Below, piece after piece: positions 10,518 to 20,224 of a DNA stretch of 64,000 nt. Source of the DNA: Devosia sp. 2618. GTDB taxonomy: Bacteria > Pseudomonadota > Alphaproteobacteria > Rhizobiales > Devosiaceae. The translations under genes were made by a program, and so were the position numbers. The DNA is taken from the NCBI RefSeq assembly GCF_040546815.1, contig NZ_JBEPOO010000001.1:1488001-1552000 (forward strand). Direction: 5' to 3'. Under the pieces are notes generated by a model. The model saw only the letters and a list, made by a program, of their open reading frames with translations, searched no databases and was not told where the DNA came from. Within the stretch, counting starts at the first letter, position 1. Every line of letters begins with the position of its first letter.

Positions 10518-11687
10518 CTATTCGGCCGGCACGCTGTCCTTCACCGCGAATTCCACAATTCCCTTGCGGGTCGCAACGAGGCCAATGCGGCCGTGCTTGA
10601 TGTCGAGTGCTTTTTCGCCGAACAGCTTGCGGCGCCAGCCTTTGAGGGCAGGGACGTCCGCTTCATCGTCGAGCACCAGCGCGTCGATATCGTCGGAGGT
10701 CGCGAGGATGCGGGCGGCAACACCGTGGTGTTCCGATACTGACTTCAGCAGCACGCGGATCAGATCGCCGACGGCGCCCTTTGGCGAGGGACCGCGATAG
10801 CGCTCCGGCATGATCGGCAGATCGTTCTTGCCGAGTTCTTCGACGGACTTCAGCAAGCCCATGATTTCAGCGGCAGCCGAGCTGCGGCCAAAGCCACGTG
10901 GCACGGCGCGGAGCTTTTCAAAAGCGTCAGGCGTCAGCGGACGCTGCTGCGCCAGCTCGAACAGCACATCGTCCTTAAGGACGCGGCTGCGCGGCTGATC
11001 GCTGTCCTGCGCACGCTTTTCGCGCCATGCGGCAAGTTTTTTGAGCGCCGCCAGATCGCGCGGGCGGTTGATCTTCATCTTGAGGCGTTCCCACGCCTGC
11101 TCGGGCTGCACGACATAGGTGTCGATGCTGCGCAGCACGCCCATCTCGTCCTCAACCCAGTCCCAACGCTTGGTCGCATCGACCTGCTTGCGCAGCTCGA
11201 CATAGATGTCGCGCAGATGGGTGACGTCGGCGACGGCATAAAGCCGCTGCTTTTCCGACAGTGGACGAGCCGACCAGTCGGTAAAGCGCGATGATTTGTC
11301 GAGCTCGACCTGGGTGATCGAACGCACCAGATTGTCGTAGGAGACGCTATCGCCGAAGCCGCAGACGCTGGCCGCGACCTGGGTATCGAAAATATTGACC
11401 GGCACCTTGCCCGTCAACTTCACGAAGATTTCGATATCCTGCCGGGCGGCATGGAAAACCTTGGTGATGTCCGGATTGGCCAGCAAAGCAAAGAAGGGCG
11501 ACAGATCAAAGTCCGGCGCCAGCGGGTCAATAAGCACCGCCTCGTCATTTGTTGCCGCCTGAATCAGACAGAGCTTGGGCCAATAAGTGGTTTCGCGAAG
11601 GAACTCGGTATCGACCGTCACAAAATCAAACTTCGCAGCGCGCTCGCAGAATGCAGCGAGCACATCTGTGGAAACAATCAGGTCCAT
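10518..11687 (-). CDS. rnd: ribonuclease D
   Basis: A 389-residue 3'-5' exoribonuclease that trims tRNA and other RNA 3' ends. DEDD motifs: D26-T-E28 in F-V-T-V-D-T-E-F-L (ExoI), H-A-A-R-Q-D-I-E (ExoII) and Y-A-V-A-D-V-T-H-L (ExoIII). An HRDC domain follows (about 210-290). I placed the start at ATG 11687, where family members begin (M-D-L-I); the frame stays open 43 codons further upstream but that part has no similarity. Convergent with ppx, with a 1-bp gap, and divergent from aspS. Confidence 0.94.
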   Translation of the reverse strand: MDLIVSTDVLAAFCERAAKFDFVTVDTEFLRETTYWPKLCLIQAATNDEAVLIDPLAPDFDLSPFFALLANPDITKVFHAARQDIEIFVKLTGKVPVNIFDTQVAASVCGFGDSVSYDNLVRSITQVELDKSSRFTDWSARPLSEKQRLYAVADVTHLRDIYVELRKQVDATKRWDWVEDEMGVLRSIDTYVVQPEQAWERLKMKINRPRDLAALKKLAAWREKRAQDSDQPRSRVLKDDVLFELAQQRPLTPDAFEKLRAVPRGFGRSSAAAEIMGLLKSVEELGKNDLPIMPERYRGPSPKGAVGDLIRVLLKSVSEHHGVAARILATSDDIDALVLDDEADVPALKGWRRKLFGEKALDIKHGRIGLVATRKGIVEFAVKDSVPAE

Positions 11688-11809
11688 ACCGGCTTCCGTC
11701 TCAAATTCGTCAATATTCTTCCTAGCAGGTGCAGCAGGTCCACTCCATACCGGATTTGTTGAGTAACGGAAACGAGTTAGCCCAACAGCCCGACAAAAGG
11801 CTGTTTGCC

Positions 11810-11838
11810 TTGACAATCCGGGCCTCCCATGCGCTTTT
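11810..11838 (+). promoter_or_regulatory. candidate aspS promoter
   Basis: A consensus -35 TTGACA (11810-11815) is followed after 17 bp by GCTTTT (11833-11838), a weak -10 of the kind tolerated in alphaproteobacteria. It lies about 40 bp before the aspS ATG in the only non-coding spacer between the divergent rnd and aspS genes. Based on sequence match and position only. Confidence 0.35.
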
Positions 11839-11875
11839 CCCGGCCAATAATCAGGCCTTTTCCTAGAGTTTCACC

Positions 11876-13669
11876 ATGACCGCACATCGCTATCGCTCGC
11901 ACACCTGCGGGGCCCTAACTGCCAAGGAAGCCGGTCAAACCGTGCGCCTCAGCGGCTGGGTTCATCGTATTCGCGATCACGGGGGGCTGCTTTTCATCGA
12001 TCTGCGCGACCATTACGGGCTGACGCAGGCCGTCATCGACCCTGATTCTCCAGCATTCGCGACAGCCGAAACGCTGCGCTCGGAGTGGGTGATCCGTATC
12101 GATGGCGAAGTGAAGCTGCGCGACGGCGCCGCCGTGAACCCAAACCTGCCAACCGGCACGATTGAAGTGTTCATCCGCGAGATCGAAGTGCTCTCCGCCG
12201 CCAAGGAACTGCCGCTGCCGGTTTTCGGCGACCAGGAATATCCCGAAGACGTGCGTCTGAAGTACCGCTTCATCGACCTGCGCCGCGAAAAGCTGCACGC
12301 CAACATCGTCAAGCGCACCAAGATCATCTCGTCGATGCGCAATGGCATGGCTGAAGCAGGCTTTGCCGAATACTCGACACCGATTCTGACGGCATCGTCG
12401 CCGGAAGGCGCGCGCGACTTCCTCGTCCCGAGCCGCATCCATCCCGGCAAGTTCTTCGCGCTGCCGCAGGCGCCACAGCAGTACAAGCAGCTGCTGATGG
12501 CGGCGGGCTTTGACCGCTATTTCCAGATCGCGCCATGTTTCCGCGACGAAGACCCACGCGCCGACCGTCTGCCGGGCGAATTCTATCAGCTCGATCTCGA
12601 AATGAGCTTTGTGACGCAGGAGGAAGTCTGGGACACGATGACCCCGGTCATCACCAATATCTTCGAGCAGTTTGCCGACGGCAAGCGTGTCACCAAGGAA
12701 TGGCCGCGCATTCCTTATGATACGGCCATCCGCAAGTATGGTTCGGACAAGCCCGACCTGCGCAACCCGATCGAAATGCAGGCCGTGACCGAGCACTTTG
12801 CCGGTTCGGGTTTCAAGGTGTTCGCCAACCAGATTGAGGCCGATTCCAAGGTCGAAGTCTGGGCGATTCCGGCCAAGAACAAGGCCGGCGCCGAGCCAAT
12901 CGGTCGTGCCTTCTGTGACCGCATGAACGCCTGGGCACAGGGCGAAGGCCAGCCGGGCCTTGGCTATATCTTCTTTAAGGAAGGGCAGGGCTCGGGCCCG
13001 ATTGCCAAGAATATCGGCGAAGAGCGCACCGCTGCGATCAAGGCCCAGCTCGGCCTCGATGATGGCGACGCGATCTTCTTCGTCTGCGGTCGTCCGGAAA
13101 AGTTCTACAAGTTTGCTGGCGAAGCCCGCACTAAGGCCGGCACCGATCTGGGTCTGGTCGATACCGAACAGTTCGCACTGTGCTGGATCGTCGACTTCCC
13201 GTTCTACGAGTGGAGCGAAGAGGAAAAGCGCGTGGACTTCGCGCACAACCCCTTCTCGATGCCACAGGGCGGTATCGACGCGCTCAACAGCCAGGATCCG
13301 CTGACCATCAAGGCGTATCAGTATGACGCCGTCTGCAATGGTTTTGAAATCGCCTCGGGTTCGATTCGGAACCAGCTGCCAGACACCATGGTCAAAGCCT
13401 TCGAGCTGACCGGCAAGAGCCGTGACGAAGTCGAAGAGCAGTTCGGCGGCCTCTATCGTGCCTTCCAGTATGGCGCTCCGCCACACGGCGGCGCGGCCTT
13501 CGGTGTCGACCGTATCGTGATGCTGCTGTGCGGCGTGCAGAACCTGCGCGAAATCACCGCCTTCCCGATGAACCAGCAGGCCGAAGACCTGTTGATGGGC
13601 GCACCGAGCCCGGCGGCTCCCAAGCAGCTGCGCGAGTTGAGCATCCGGCTCAACGTGCAGGACAAGTAA
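11876..13669 (+). CDS. aspS: aspartyl-tRNA synthetase
   Basis: A 597-residue class II aminoacyl-tRNA synthetase. It has an N-terminal OB-fold anticodon domain ([12 protein letters not shown]), motif 2 ([15 protein letters not shown]), the bacterial GAD insertion in the middle, and motif 3 near the C-terminus (G-G-A-A-F-G-V-D-R). Bacterial-type length. Whether it is discriminating or also charges tRNA-Asn cannot be settled from the window. The promoter is probably in the rnd-aspS spacer; a strong hairpin terminator follows the stop. Confidence 0.97.
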   Translation: MTAHRYRSHTCGALTAKEAGQTVRLSGWVHRIRDHGGLLFIDLRDHYGLTQAVIDPDSPAFATAETLRSEWVIRIDGEVKLRDGAAVNPNLPTGTIEVFIREIEVLSAAKELPLPVFGDQEYPEDVRLKYRFIDLRREKLHANIVKRTKIISSMRNGMAEAGFAEYSTPILTASSPEGARDFLVPSRIHPGKFFALPQAPQQYKQLLMAAGFDRYFQIAPCFRDEDPRADRLPGEFYQLDLEMSFVTQEEVWDTMTPVITNIFEQFADGKRVTKEWPRIPYDTAIRKYGSDKPDLRNPIEMQAVTEHFAGSGFKVFANQIEADSKVEVWAIPAKNKAGAEPIGRAFCDRMNAWAQGEGQPGLGYIFFKEGQGSGPIAKNIGEERTAAIKAQLGLDDGDAIFFVCGRPEKFYKFAGEARTKAGTDLGLVDTEQFALCWIVDFPFYEWSEEEKRVDFAHNPFSMPQGGIDALNSQDPLTIKAYQYDAVCNGFEIASGSIRNQLPDTMVKAFELTGKSRDEVEEQFGGLYRAFQYGAPPHGGAAFGVDRIVMLLCGVQNLREITAFPMNQQAEDLLMGAPSPAAPKQLRELSIRLNVQDK

Positions 13670-13673
13670 TCTG

Positions 13674-13704
13674 ATGAGCCGCCTTCGGGCGGCTCATTTG
13701 TTTT
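13674..13704 (+). terminator. intrinsic terminator after aspS
   Basis: A perfect 10-bp stem, ATGAGCCGCC (13674-13683) and GGCGGCTCAT (13688-13697), closes a stable TTCG tetraloop and is followed by TTGTTTT. It begins 5 bp after the aspS stop. The distal stem overlaps the stop of the convergent 95-residue gene, so it may serve both strands. Confidence 0.9.
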
Positions 13705-13981
13705 GGGGCACCAGATAGTCGCCTGAGTGGTGGACGATATCGGACTGCTCCTCGGCGACCAGTTGCAGACGGGTTTGTAGCTGGTCATGGCCGTCGACGC
13801 TGAAGAACAGCTTCAGGCCGTCATAGTACGGCACGAAGCTTGAGCCTTGAAAAACCCACTCGGAGCCGACAGCATGAGCAATGCCGTCGTAGTCGACGAA
13901 GCTTTTGGCGACGCGATAGCCCTGGCCGACGCGTAGGTGGCGGTAGTCTTCCAGGCACAGCTCTGATGGCATTTTGGGCAT
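13694..13981 (-). CDS. small conserved protein, DUF3601-like
   Basis: A 95-residue soluble protein, rich in aromatic and acidic residues, with no signal peptide. The pattern G-Q-G-Y-R-V-x-K-x-F-x-D-Y-D-G followed by G-x-E-W-x-F and a C-terminal E-E-Q-S-D-I resembles DUF3601 proteins as I remember them. Function is unknown. Convergent with aspS, sharing its terminator. The ATG start at 13981 looks adequate; no partner gene is adjacent on the same strand. Confidence 0.65.
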   Translation of the reverse strand: MPKMPSELCLEDYRHLRVGQGYRVAKSFVDYDGIAHAVGSEWVFQGSSFVPYYDGLKLFFSVDGHDQLQTRLQLVAEEQSDIVHHSGDYLVPQNK

Positions 13982-14050
13982 GGCTGCCTCAATTATGGTT
14001 TCCGAGAATTAACCAGCATTAATGATGCGTTAAATGCTGGTTGGTACCGA

Positions 14051-15685
14051 TTGGGTGTTGAAACGCCCGTTCGGATTCGTGTTTTGAAGTCACGATACTC
14101 ACATGTTCTGACGCTTTTGGGTGCGCTGCTGGCGTTCGTGCCCATCCTTGCCGTCGATTATCTGCTCGATGGCTACGTCAACGTCCGTGAGAAACAGACC
14201 TCCCAGCAATATGTTGCAACGATCAGTTCACAGATTGAATTCGGCGTTAAGGACACGATTGCCTCGCTGCGGCGCATCCTAGCGGACAGCCCATCGCTGT
14301 GCACGCCGACCTTTGTCGCCAACGTGCAGCGCGAAATCGAATCCAGCCTCAATATGAAACAGGTGCTGGTCGAGAACGCCGATGGTGTCCAATATTGCGA
14401 CGCTTTCGGTCGCACGGTCACTTATTCGCCGCTGGCGGCCAGCCTGCCGGTGCCGGGCCATACCGAGACGATCACTGTCGTAAAGCTCGCCGACATGGCG
14501 ATGCCGGCACTCAAGATTACCCAGACATTTGGCCAGACGCGTCGGGTGTCGGCCTTTGTGCCGCTGATGGGCCAGACGCAGGACGCGCTGTCCAGTGGTC
14601 TGCCGACCGGCACCATGGTGCGCGTCATCCTGACCAATGGCACGCCGGTCCTTACGATTGGCGATGCGTCGTCCTATGATCGTCGCGCCTCGAGCGCTGA
14701 CTTCATTTACGCGCAGAGCTTTGCCGGAGAGCTGCCGCTCAAGGTGGAATACGCCGTGCCATTTGCCATTGCGCGGGCCAGCTATGCCGATCTCGACTTC
14801 GGCTTTACGGTCGTTGCCTGCCTGATGAGCGCGGCGTTCCTCTTGATGGCGCTGAACTATGTGCGCCGCTCCAAGGTCCCGGCCTTTGATCTCGAACGCG
14901 GCATCGCGCGCGGCGAGATCAAGCCCTACTACCAGCCGGTCATCAACCTGCGCACGGGCGAGTTGATGGGCTGCGAGGTTCTGTGTCGCTGGGAGAAAAA
15001 GAACGGGCAGGTGGTGCCGCCTGGGGCGTTCATCGACTATGCCGAAATCACCGGCCTCGCCATTCCGATGACCCTGTCGCTCATGCAGCAGGTCAAGTTC
15101 GACCTCGGCGACATCAGCCAAATGATGCCGGACCTCAAAATCTCGATCAATCTGTTCGAGGGCCACTTCCGCGACGACAGCATTGTCGAGGACGTGCAGG
15201 CCATTTTCGGCAATTCGCAGATTAGGCTCGACCAGCTGGTGTTCGAAATCACCGAGCGCCATCCGCTGGCCAACTCCGCTGTCGCCAATAGCGTCATCGC
15301 CGGGCTACACGCGCTTGGCACCCGACTCGCCATGGATGACGCGGGCACCGGCCACTCCAATCTGGCCTATCTGGGCACGCTGGGCGTCGACATCATCAAG
15401 ATCGACCGGATTTTCGTTGATATGGTCAAGCCGGGCACGACCCAGGTTCCTGTGCTCGATGGTCTGATCGCCATGGCCAAGGACCTCGATTGCGAAATCG
15501 TCGCAGAAGGCGTCGAAACCGAGGCACAGGCGCTGTATCTGCGTGCTCGGGGCGTCATTCAGGCGCAGGGCTTTATCTTTGCACCAGCGCTCAAGATCGG
15601 CGCCTTCCGCGAACTGGCCTCGGCACTGCACGCCACGCGGACACCACGCAGCCGCATTGAAGGCATCGTCGCCAGCGCCGCTTGA
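14051..15685 (+). CDS. membrane CSS-motif EAL-domain c-di-GMP phosphodiesterase
   Basis: A 544-residue protein. TM1 (about 18-40) and TM2 (about 248-272) flank a periplasmic domain with the S-L-C-T-P and Y-C-D cysteines (C84, C116) of the CSS-motif sensor family, whose cysteines form a redox-sensitive disulfide. The cytoplasmic EAL domain (about 285-525) has the signature as E-V-L (C-E-V-L-C-R-W), then S-I-N, F-E-I-T-E-R, M-D-D-A-G-T-G-H-S-N, I-K-I-D-R and V-A-E-G-V-E-T-E. The metal and catalytic acids and the lysine are kept, so hydrolysis of c-di-GMP to pGpG is likely despite the variant motif. The start is a TTG; the choice is uncertain but keeps TM1 intact. Confidence 0.88.
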   Translation: MGVETPVRIRVLKSRYSHVLTLLGALLAFVPILAVDYLLDGYVNVREKQTSQQYVATISSQIEFGVKDTIASLRRILADSPSLCTPTFVANVQREIESSLNMKQVLVENADGVQYCDAFGRTVTYSPLAASLPVPGHTETITVVKLADMAMPALKITQTFGQTRRVSAFVPLMGQTQDALSSGLPTGTMVRVILTNGTPVLTIGDASSYDRRASSADFIYAQSFAGELPLKVEYAVPFAIARASYADLDFGFTVVACLMSAAFLLMALNYVRRSKVPAFDLERGIARGEIKPYYQPVINLRTGELMGCEVLCRWEKKNGQVVPPGAFIDYAEITGLAIPMTLSLMQQVKFDLGDISQMMPDLKISINLFEGHFRDDSIVEDVQAIFGNSQIRLDQLVFEITERHPLANSAVANSVIAGLHALGTRLAMDDAGTGHSNLAYLGTLGVDIIKIDRIFVDMVKPGTTQVPVLDGLIAMAKDLDCEIVAEGVETEAQALYLRARGVIQAQGFIFAPALKIGAFRELASALHATRTPRSRIEGIVASAA

Positions 15686-15807
15686 GGGCCTAATTCACAT
15701 AAGTGGCCATCGATTGGCCCAAGGTACTTTTCATCGCCACAGATTGATGGCACGAACGCGTTCTCTGAGATATCGCTGCGCGACAAAGCGTGGGCAAGGA
15801 GGATTGC

Positions 15808-18093
15808 GTGACGACTGATGCCAATGAACAGCGGAAAGCCCTGCGCGAAGCCGCCCTGCATTTCCACGAGTTCCCCAAGCCCGGTAAGCTCGAAATTCAG
15901 GCCACCAAGCCGCTCGGCAACCAGCGCGATCTTGCGCTAGCCTATTCGCCCGGCGTCGCGGCGCCCTGCGAGGAAATCGCAGCCAATCCAGAGACCGTCT
16001 CGAAATATACCTCCCGGCAGAATCTTGTCGCCGTCATCTCCAACGGCACTGCCGTGCTGGGGCTTGGCAACATTGGCGCGCTCGCCAGCAAGCCAGTGAT
16101 GGAAGGCAAGGCGGTTCTGTTCAAGAAGTTCGCCGGCATTGACGTGTTCGATCTCGAGATCGACGAACTCGACCCCAAGAAATTCATCGACGCCGTGGCG
16201 CCGCTCTGGCCGACCTTTGGCGGCATCAACCTTGAAGACATCCGCGCGCCAGACTGCTTCGAAATCGAAGAGACGCTGCGCGAGCGCATGCCGATTCCGG
16301 TGTTCCATGACGATCAGCATGGCACCGCCATCATCGTTGGTGCGGCGGTGCTCAACGGGCTCGAGCTCAAGGGCAAGAAGATCGAGGACGTCAAGATCTG
16401 CGCATCCGGGGCAGGGGCGGCGGCAATCGCCTGCCTTAATGTTCTGGTGGCGCTGGGCGCCAAGCACGAAAACATCTGGGTCGCCGACAAGGATGGCCTC
16501 GTCACGCACAAGCGCAATGACGTCAACGACAAGTGGCGCGGCCAGTTCCGCCGCACCAGCGACGCGACGACGCTCGCCGAAGTCATCGACGGTGCCGACA
16601 TTTTCCTGGGCCTGTCGGCAGCCGGCGCGCTCAAGCCTGAAATGCTGGCCAAGATGGCGCCCAAGCCGCTGATTCTGGCGCTGGCCAATCCGAACCCTGA
16701 AATCACGCCTGAGCTGGCCAAGGAAACCCGCCCGGACGCCATGGTCTGCACCGGGCGCTCGGACTATCCTAACCAGGTCAATAACGTCCTCTGCTTCCCG
16801 TTCATCTTCCGTGGCGCGCTCGACGTCGCCGCGACGACGATCAACGAAGAAATGAAGCTGGCTGCGGTGCGCGCCATCGCCAAGCTGGCGCATGAACCCG
16901 GTCTTGAAGTGTCGCCGTCCGGCGCACCTGCCGTCTATGGCCCCGATCACATCATCCCAAACCCGTTCGATCAGCGGCTGATTCTGCGCATCGCGCCGGC
17001 CGTGGCCCGCGCCGCGATGGATTCGGGTGTCGCCAAGAAGCCGATCACCGATTGGCCAGCTTATCTCGATAGCCTCAACCGCTTCGTGTTCCGCTCGGGC
17101 CTTGTGATGAAGCCGATCATCGATCGGGCACAAGGCGCCAACAAGCGCATCGCTTTTGCCGATGGCGAAGACGAACGCGTGCTGCGCGCGACCCAGGTGC
17201 TTCTCGAAGAGCGCATTGCCCGTCCGATTCTGATCGGCCGCCCGTCGGTTATCGAATCGCGCATCGAGCGCTTCGGCCTCAACCTCAAGCCCGGCACCGA
17301 CTTCGAGATCATCAACCCCGAAGACGATCCGCGCTATCGCGACTATGTCACGCTGTTCCACTCGCTGGTGGGCCGCGATGGCGTAACGCCCGACACCGCC
17401 CGTCAGGTGGTTCGCACCAATACCACGGTGATCGGCGCGCTTGCCGTCAAGCGCGGCGAAGCCGATGCGCTGATCTGCGGCCTGCAGGGTCGTTTCATCA
17501 AGCACGTGCGCGACATTCGCTCGATCATCGGGCTGCAGGATGGCGTGTCCGACGTTTCGGCGCTCTCCATGCTGATCATGCCGCGCGGCGCGTTCTTCCT
17601 GGCAGACACCTATGTGAACCAGGAGCCAACGCCGGACGAAATCGTCGGCATTGCGCTGCAGGCGCGTAACCACCTCAAGCGCTTCAACATCGAAGCGCGC
17701 GTGGCACTGCTGAGCTATTCCAACTTCGGTTCGCGCGATGGCGACAGCGCCTTCAAAATGCGCGAGGCGTATCAGAAGCTCAAAGCCATCGCCCCCGACA
17801 TGATCGTCGAAGGCGAAATGCAGGGCGATCTGGCGCTCAATCCAGAGCTGCGTGACCGCTATATTCCGGACAGCGTGCTGAGCGGCGAAGCCAATCTGCT
17901 GATTTTCCCGAATCTGGACGCAGCCAACCTGTCGATGACGCTGCTCAAGGAAATGAACAACGCGCTGTCGGTTGGCCCGATCCTGATGGGTCCAAAGGCG
18001 CCAGCCCACATTCTCGCGCCGTCGACCACCAGCCGCGGCATCGTCAACATGGCGGCGATTGCAGCCACCGAATCGATTGGGACTGAAGCGTGA
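15808..18093 (+). CDS. maeB: NADP-type malic enzyme with C-terminal phosphotransacetylase-like domain
   Basis: A 761-residue MaeB-type enzyme that decarboxylates malate to pyruvate. The N-terminal malic domain ([19 protein letters not shown]) and NAD(P) domain ([10 protein letters not shown]) occupy about 1-430. A phosphotransacetylase-like domain follows; in relatives it is regulatory (acetyl-CoA sensing) rather than catalytic. I chose GTG 15808 because AAGGAGG lies 5 bp upstream; another GTG at 15790 would place that Shine-Dalgarno inside the gene. It supplies pyruvate to the PDH genes 1 kb downstream. Confidence 0.94.
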   Translation: MTTDANEQRKALREAALHFHEFPKPGKLEIQATKPLGNQRDLALAYSPGVAAPCEEIAANPETVSKYTSRQNLVAVISNGTAVLGLGNIGALASKPVMEGKAVLFKKFAGIDVFDLEIDELDPKKFIDAVAPLWPTFGGINLEDIRAPDCFEIEETLRERMPIPVFHDDQHGTAIIVGAAVLNGLELKGKKIEDVKICASGAGAAAIACLNVLVALGAKHENIWVADKDGLVTHKRNDVNDKWRGQFRRTSDATTLAEVIDGADIFLGLSAAGALKPEMLAKMAPKPLILALANPNPEITPELAKETRPDAMVCTGRSDYPNQVNNVLCFPFIFRGALDVAATTINEEMKLAAVRAIAKLAHEPGLEVSPSGAPAVYGPDHIIPNPFDQRLILRIAPAVARAAMDSGVAKKPITDWPAYLDSLNRFVFRSGLVMKPIIDRAQGANKRIAFADGEDERVLRATQVLLEERIARPILIGRPSVIESRIERFGLNLKPGTDFEIINPEDDPRYRDYVTLFHSLVGRDGVTPDTARQVVRTNTTVIGALAVKRGEADALICGLQGRFIKHVRDIRSIIGLQDGVSDVSALSMLIMPRGAFFLADTYVNQEPTPDEIVGIALQARNHLKRFNIEARVALLSYSNFGSRDGDSAFKMREAYQKLKAIAPDMIVEGEMQGDLALNPELRDRYIPDSVLSGEANLLIFPNLDAANLSMTLLKEMNNALSVGPILMGPKAPAHILAPSTTSRGIVNMAAIAATESIGTEA

Positions 18094-18380
18094 TCCGCCA
18101 CACGGTGGTTTTCACGCTCAAGCACGAAGCAGGTTCAGCGGAGGAGGGCACCTTCCTCCGCGACGCCAAGGTGCTGGCGGCGATTCCCGGCGTCGAAAAG
18201 TTCGAGCAGCTGCGTCAGGTGAGTCCCAAGAACGATTATGCGTTCGGGTTCTCGATGGAGTTCGCCGATCAGGCGGCTTATGCGGGATACAATGAGCATC
18301 CCGATCACGTGGCATTCGTGCGCGATCGCTGGGTGCCTGAGGTCGAGCGGTTTTTAGAGATTGATTACGTGGCGGTTTAG
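18090..18380 (+). CDS. Dabb (stress-responsive A/B-barrel) domain protein
   Basis: A 96-residue dimeric alpha/beta-barrel type protein: [11 protein letters not shown] at the N-terminus, central D-Y-A-F-G-F-S-M-E-F and the histidine motif Y-N-E-H-P-D-H, all typical of Dabb domains. Its biochemical function is unknown; relatives include stress proteins and a few small cyclases. The GTG start overlaps the maeB stop (GTGA), so it is translationally coupled to malic enzyme. Confidence 0.85.
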   Translation: MIRHTVVFTLKHEAGSAEEGTFLRDAKVLAAIPGVEKFEQLRQVSPKNDYAFGFSMEFADQAAYAGYNEHPDHVAFVRDRWVPEVERFLEIDYVAV

Positions 18381-18391
18381 GCATTGTGCCA

Positions 18392-18409
18392 CGCCCTCGT
18401 GGTTCGAGG
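18392..18409. repeat. solitary half of a palindromic intergenic repeat
   Basis: The 18-nt sequence CGCCCTCGTGGTTCGAGG is identical to the outer arm of the large inverted repeat at 29061-29200. Only one arm is present here. It lies 12 bp after the Dabb gene and appears to be a decayed or partial copy. Confidence 0.7.
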
Positions 18410-18431
18410 GTTGCTGCGCCAAGGATTGATG

Positions 18432-18456
18432 AGCCCGCGGACCTGATCCGTGGGCT
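18432..18456 (+). terminator. probable terminator of the maeB-Dabb unit
   Basis: AGCCCGCGGA (18432-18441) pairs with TCCGTGGGCT (18447-18456) around a 5-nt loop, 10 bp with one G-T pair, followed by ATTTCTAT. The T-run is short, so efficiency is uncertain. Confidence 0.45.
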
Positions 18457-18468
18457 ATTTCTATCTGT

Positions 18469-18594
18469 CCCTTTGGGGGAGAAGTCAGCGCGCAGCGACG
18501 GGTGAGGGGGGCTTTCTACGCACCTCGCTCAGCAAAGGCCCCCTCACCCGACCCAAGAGGGTCTACCTCTCCCCCAGAGGGAGAGGTGAAGAGG
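18469..18594. repeat. REP-like inverted repeat, copy 1
   Basis: A long imperfect palindrome. The outer arms are CCCTTTGGGGGAGA and CTCCCCCAGAGGG; the inner arms CGGGTGAGGGG (18499-18509) and CCCCTCACCCG (18540-18550) match perfectly. One flank carries CAGCGCGCAGCGACGGG and the other ACCCAAGAGGGTCTACC. The same blocks occur at 60935-61062 in opposite orientation, so this is a dispersed family. It sits in the 303-bp gene-free spacer 18381-18683 together with the half repeat and the hairpin listed before it; I see no gene in that spacer. Confidence 0.85.
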
Positions 18595-18683
18595 GATGTC
18601 CGCGTCGTCAGAGGTGAAGGCCTCAACCCCGCGTTAAGTCCTTGTCAGCCATAGTGGGGCCGTACAAATTCGGTTCCGTCCTT

Positions 18684-19082
18684 ATGCCCACCCGCCTTAA
18701 ACGTCCTGCTATCTGGCGTCCTCTCGCGCTGACCGTGGCATTGCTGGGGTTTCAGGGCTATTTGGGCTTTTCGGCCATTGGTGGCCAGTTTGGCATTGAG
18801 AGCCGGACGCAAATCCTGATCGATATCGACCAGCTCAAGGCAAAGTCAGCGGCGTTGCAGGCGGAAATCGATGCCTATGCGCATCGCGTGACCCTGATGG
18901 ATACACGTCGCCTTGATCCTGACATCGTCACCGAGCGTGCACGGCGTCTGCTGAACATGGCCAATGCCGACGATATGCTGGTCATGGTTGATCCGCATAC
19001 CGGTGAACCACTTTCCGGTAAATTTACTGAATTAGCTCCAGATGAGTTAAGTCGGATTATCCAAGCAACTCCAACGCTTTAG
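18684..19082 (+). CDS. septum formation initiator, FtsB/DivIC family
   Basis: A 132-residue bitopic membrane protein: basic N-terminus, one TM helix (about 10-32), then a coiled coil with heptad-like I-D-I-D-Q-L-K-A-K-S-A-A-L and a C-terminal E-R-A-R-R-L-L-N-M segment. This is the FtsB/DivIC layout; these proteins bridge FtsL and FtsQ in the divisome. ATG 18684 was chosen because it places the TM near the N-terminus; a TTG at 18642 would add 14 residues. In Hyphomicrobiales a divIC-type gene typically precedes pdhA, as here. Confidence 0.85.
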   Translation: MPTRLKRPAIWRPLALTVALLGFQGYLGFSAIGGQFGIESRTQILIDIDQLKAKSAALQAEIDAYAHRVTLMDTRRLDPDIVTERARRLLNMANADDMLVMVDPHTGEPLSGKFTELAPDELSRIIQATPTL

Positions 19083-19197
19083 CGTCGATCACGCTTGGCG
19101 GAGTAGCATTGCTTTCTGCCGCTTGCTTGCACTATGATGCGCAACTGTGGCCAACTCAGGCCAAGCGGCAATTCCATTTCGATGCGGAGCGTTCTCT

Positions 19198-20217
19198 ATG
19201 GCGCGTAAAGCTGTGGCCACCCAGGCCAAGACGCAATCCAATATACCCCAGTTTACGGCGGAACAGGACCTCGAAGCCTATCGCGAAATGCTGCTGATCC
19301 GGCGTTTCGAAGAAAAGGCCGGCCAGATGTATGGCATGGGTCTGATCGGCGGTTTCTGCCACCTCTATATCGGCCAGGAAGCCGTGGTTACCGGTATCAC
19401 CATGGCCAGCGAGAAGGGCAAGGATGCCCAGATCACCGGCTATCGCGACCACGGCCACATGCTGGTCATGGGCCTCGACCCCAAGGGCGTGATGGCTGAG
19501 CTGACCGGACGTGCCGGCGGCCTGTCGCGCGGCAAGGGCGGCTCGATGCACATGTTCTCCAACGAGCACAAGTTCTATGGCGGCAACGGCATCGTTGGCG
19601 CACAGGCATCGCTCGGCACCGGTCTTGGCTTTGCGGCCAAGTACAAGGGCGACGGCTCGGTCTCGATCGCCTATTTCGGCGACGGCGCGGCCAACCAGGG
19701 CCAGGTCTATGAGAGCTTCAACATGGCAAAGCTGTGGAAGCTGCCGGTTGTGTTCATCATCGAAAACAACAAGTACGCCATGGGCACCTCGATTGAGCGA
19801 GCTTCGGCAACCACCGACTTCTCCCAGCGCGGCGCGTCGTTCGACATTCCGGGCGAGCAGGTCGATGGCATGGACGTGCGCATGGTCTATGATGCCGCTC
19901 AGCGCGCTATCGAACATGCCCGCTCCGGCAAGGGCCCGTTCATTCTTGAAATGCTGACCTATCGTTATCGCGGTCACTCGATGTCCGATCCGGCGAAGTA
20001 TCGCACCAAGGACGAAGTGACCAAGTATCGCCAGGAGCGCGACCCTATCGAGCAGGTCAAGGCTCGTCTGATCGATTCGGGCGCGCAGAGCGAAGAATCG
20101 CTCAAGGCCATCGAGAACGACATCCGCGCCATCGTGACGGCTGCTGCTGATTTTGCGACCAACGATCCGGAGCCGGATGCGTCCGAACTCTGGACCGACA
20201 TCACCATCAGCGCCTGA
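19198..20217 (+). CDS. pdhA: pyruvate dehydrogenase E1 component, alpha subunit
   Basis: A 339-residue subunit that, with PdhB, decarboxylates pyruvate using thiamine diphosphate. The TPP/Mg signature G-D-G-A-A-N-Q-G-Q-V-Y-E-S and E-N-N-K-Y-A-M-G are intact, as is the R-Y-R-G-H-S-M-S-D-P loop. It is of the alphaproteobacterial/mitochondrial alpha2-beta2 type. ATG 19198 is used; the frame stays open upstream to 19147 with no similarity. It starts the PDH cluster. Confidence 0.96.
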   Translation: MARKAVATQAKTQSNIPQFTAEQDLEAYREMLLIRRFEEKAGQMYGMGLIGGFCHLYIGQEAVVTGITMASEKGKDAQITGYRDHGHMLVMGLDPKGVMAELTGRAGGLSRGKGGSMHMFSNEHKFYGGNGIVGAQASLGTGLGFAAKYKGDGSVSIAYFGDGAANQGQVYESFNMAKLWKLPVVFIIENNKYAMGTSIERASATTDFSQRGASFDIPGEQVDGMDVRMVYDAAQRAIEHARSGKGPFILEMLTYRYRGHSMSDPAKYRTKDEVTKYRQERDPIEQVKARLIDSGAQSEESLKAIENDIRAIVTAAADFATNDPEPDASELWTDITISA

Positions 20218-20224
20218 GGCCTCG

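Noticed and set aside
15937..18009. 690-codon open frame antisense to maeB
   Set aside because: It mirrors the malic-enzyme codons. Long antisense frames are expected in GC-rich genes, and its translation has no recognisable domain. The same applies to the long antisense frames at 7494-8828, 11915-13486, 24544-26139 and 62571-63905.
18381..18683. possible small RNA or tRNA in the spacer
   Set aside because: The structure is explained by a terminator-like hairpin and REP-type repeats. No tRNA cloverleaf with a T-loop could be drawn here or in other spacers I checked.
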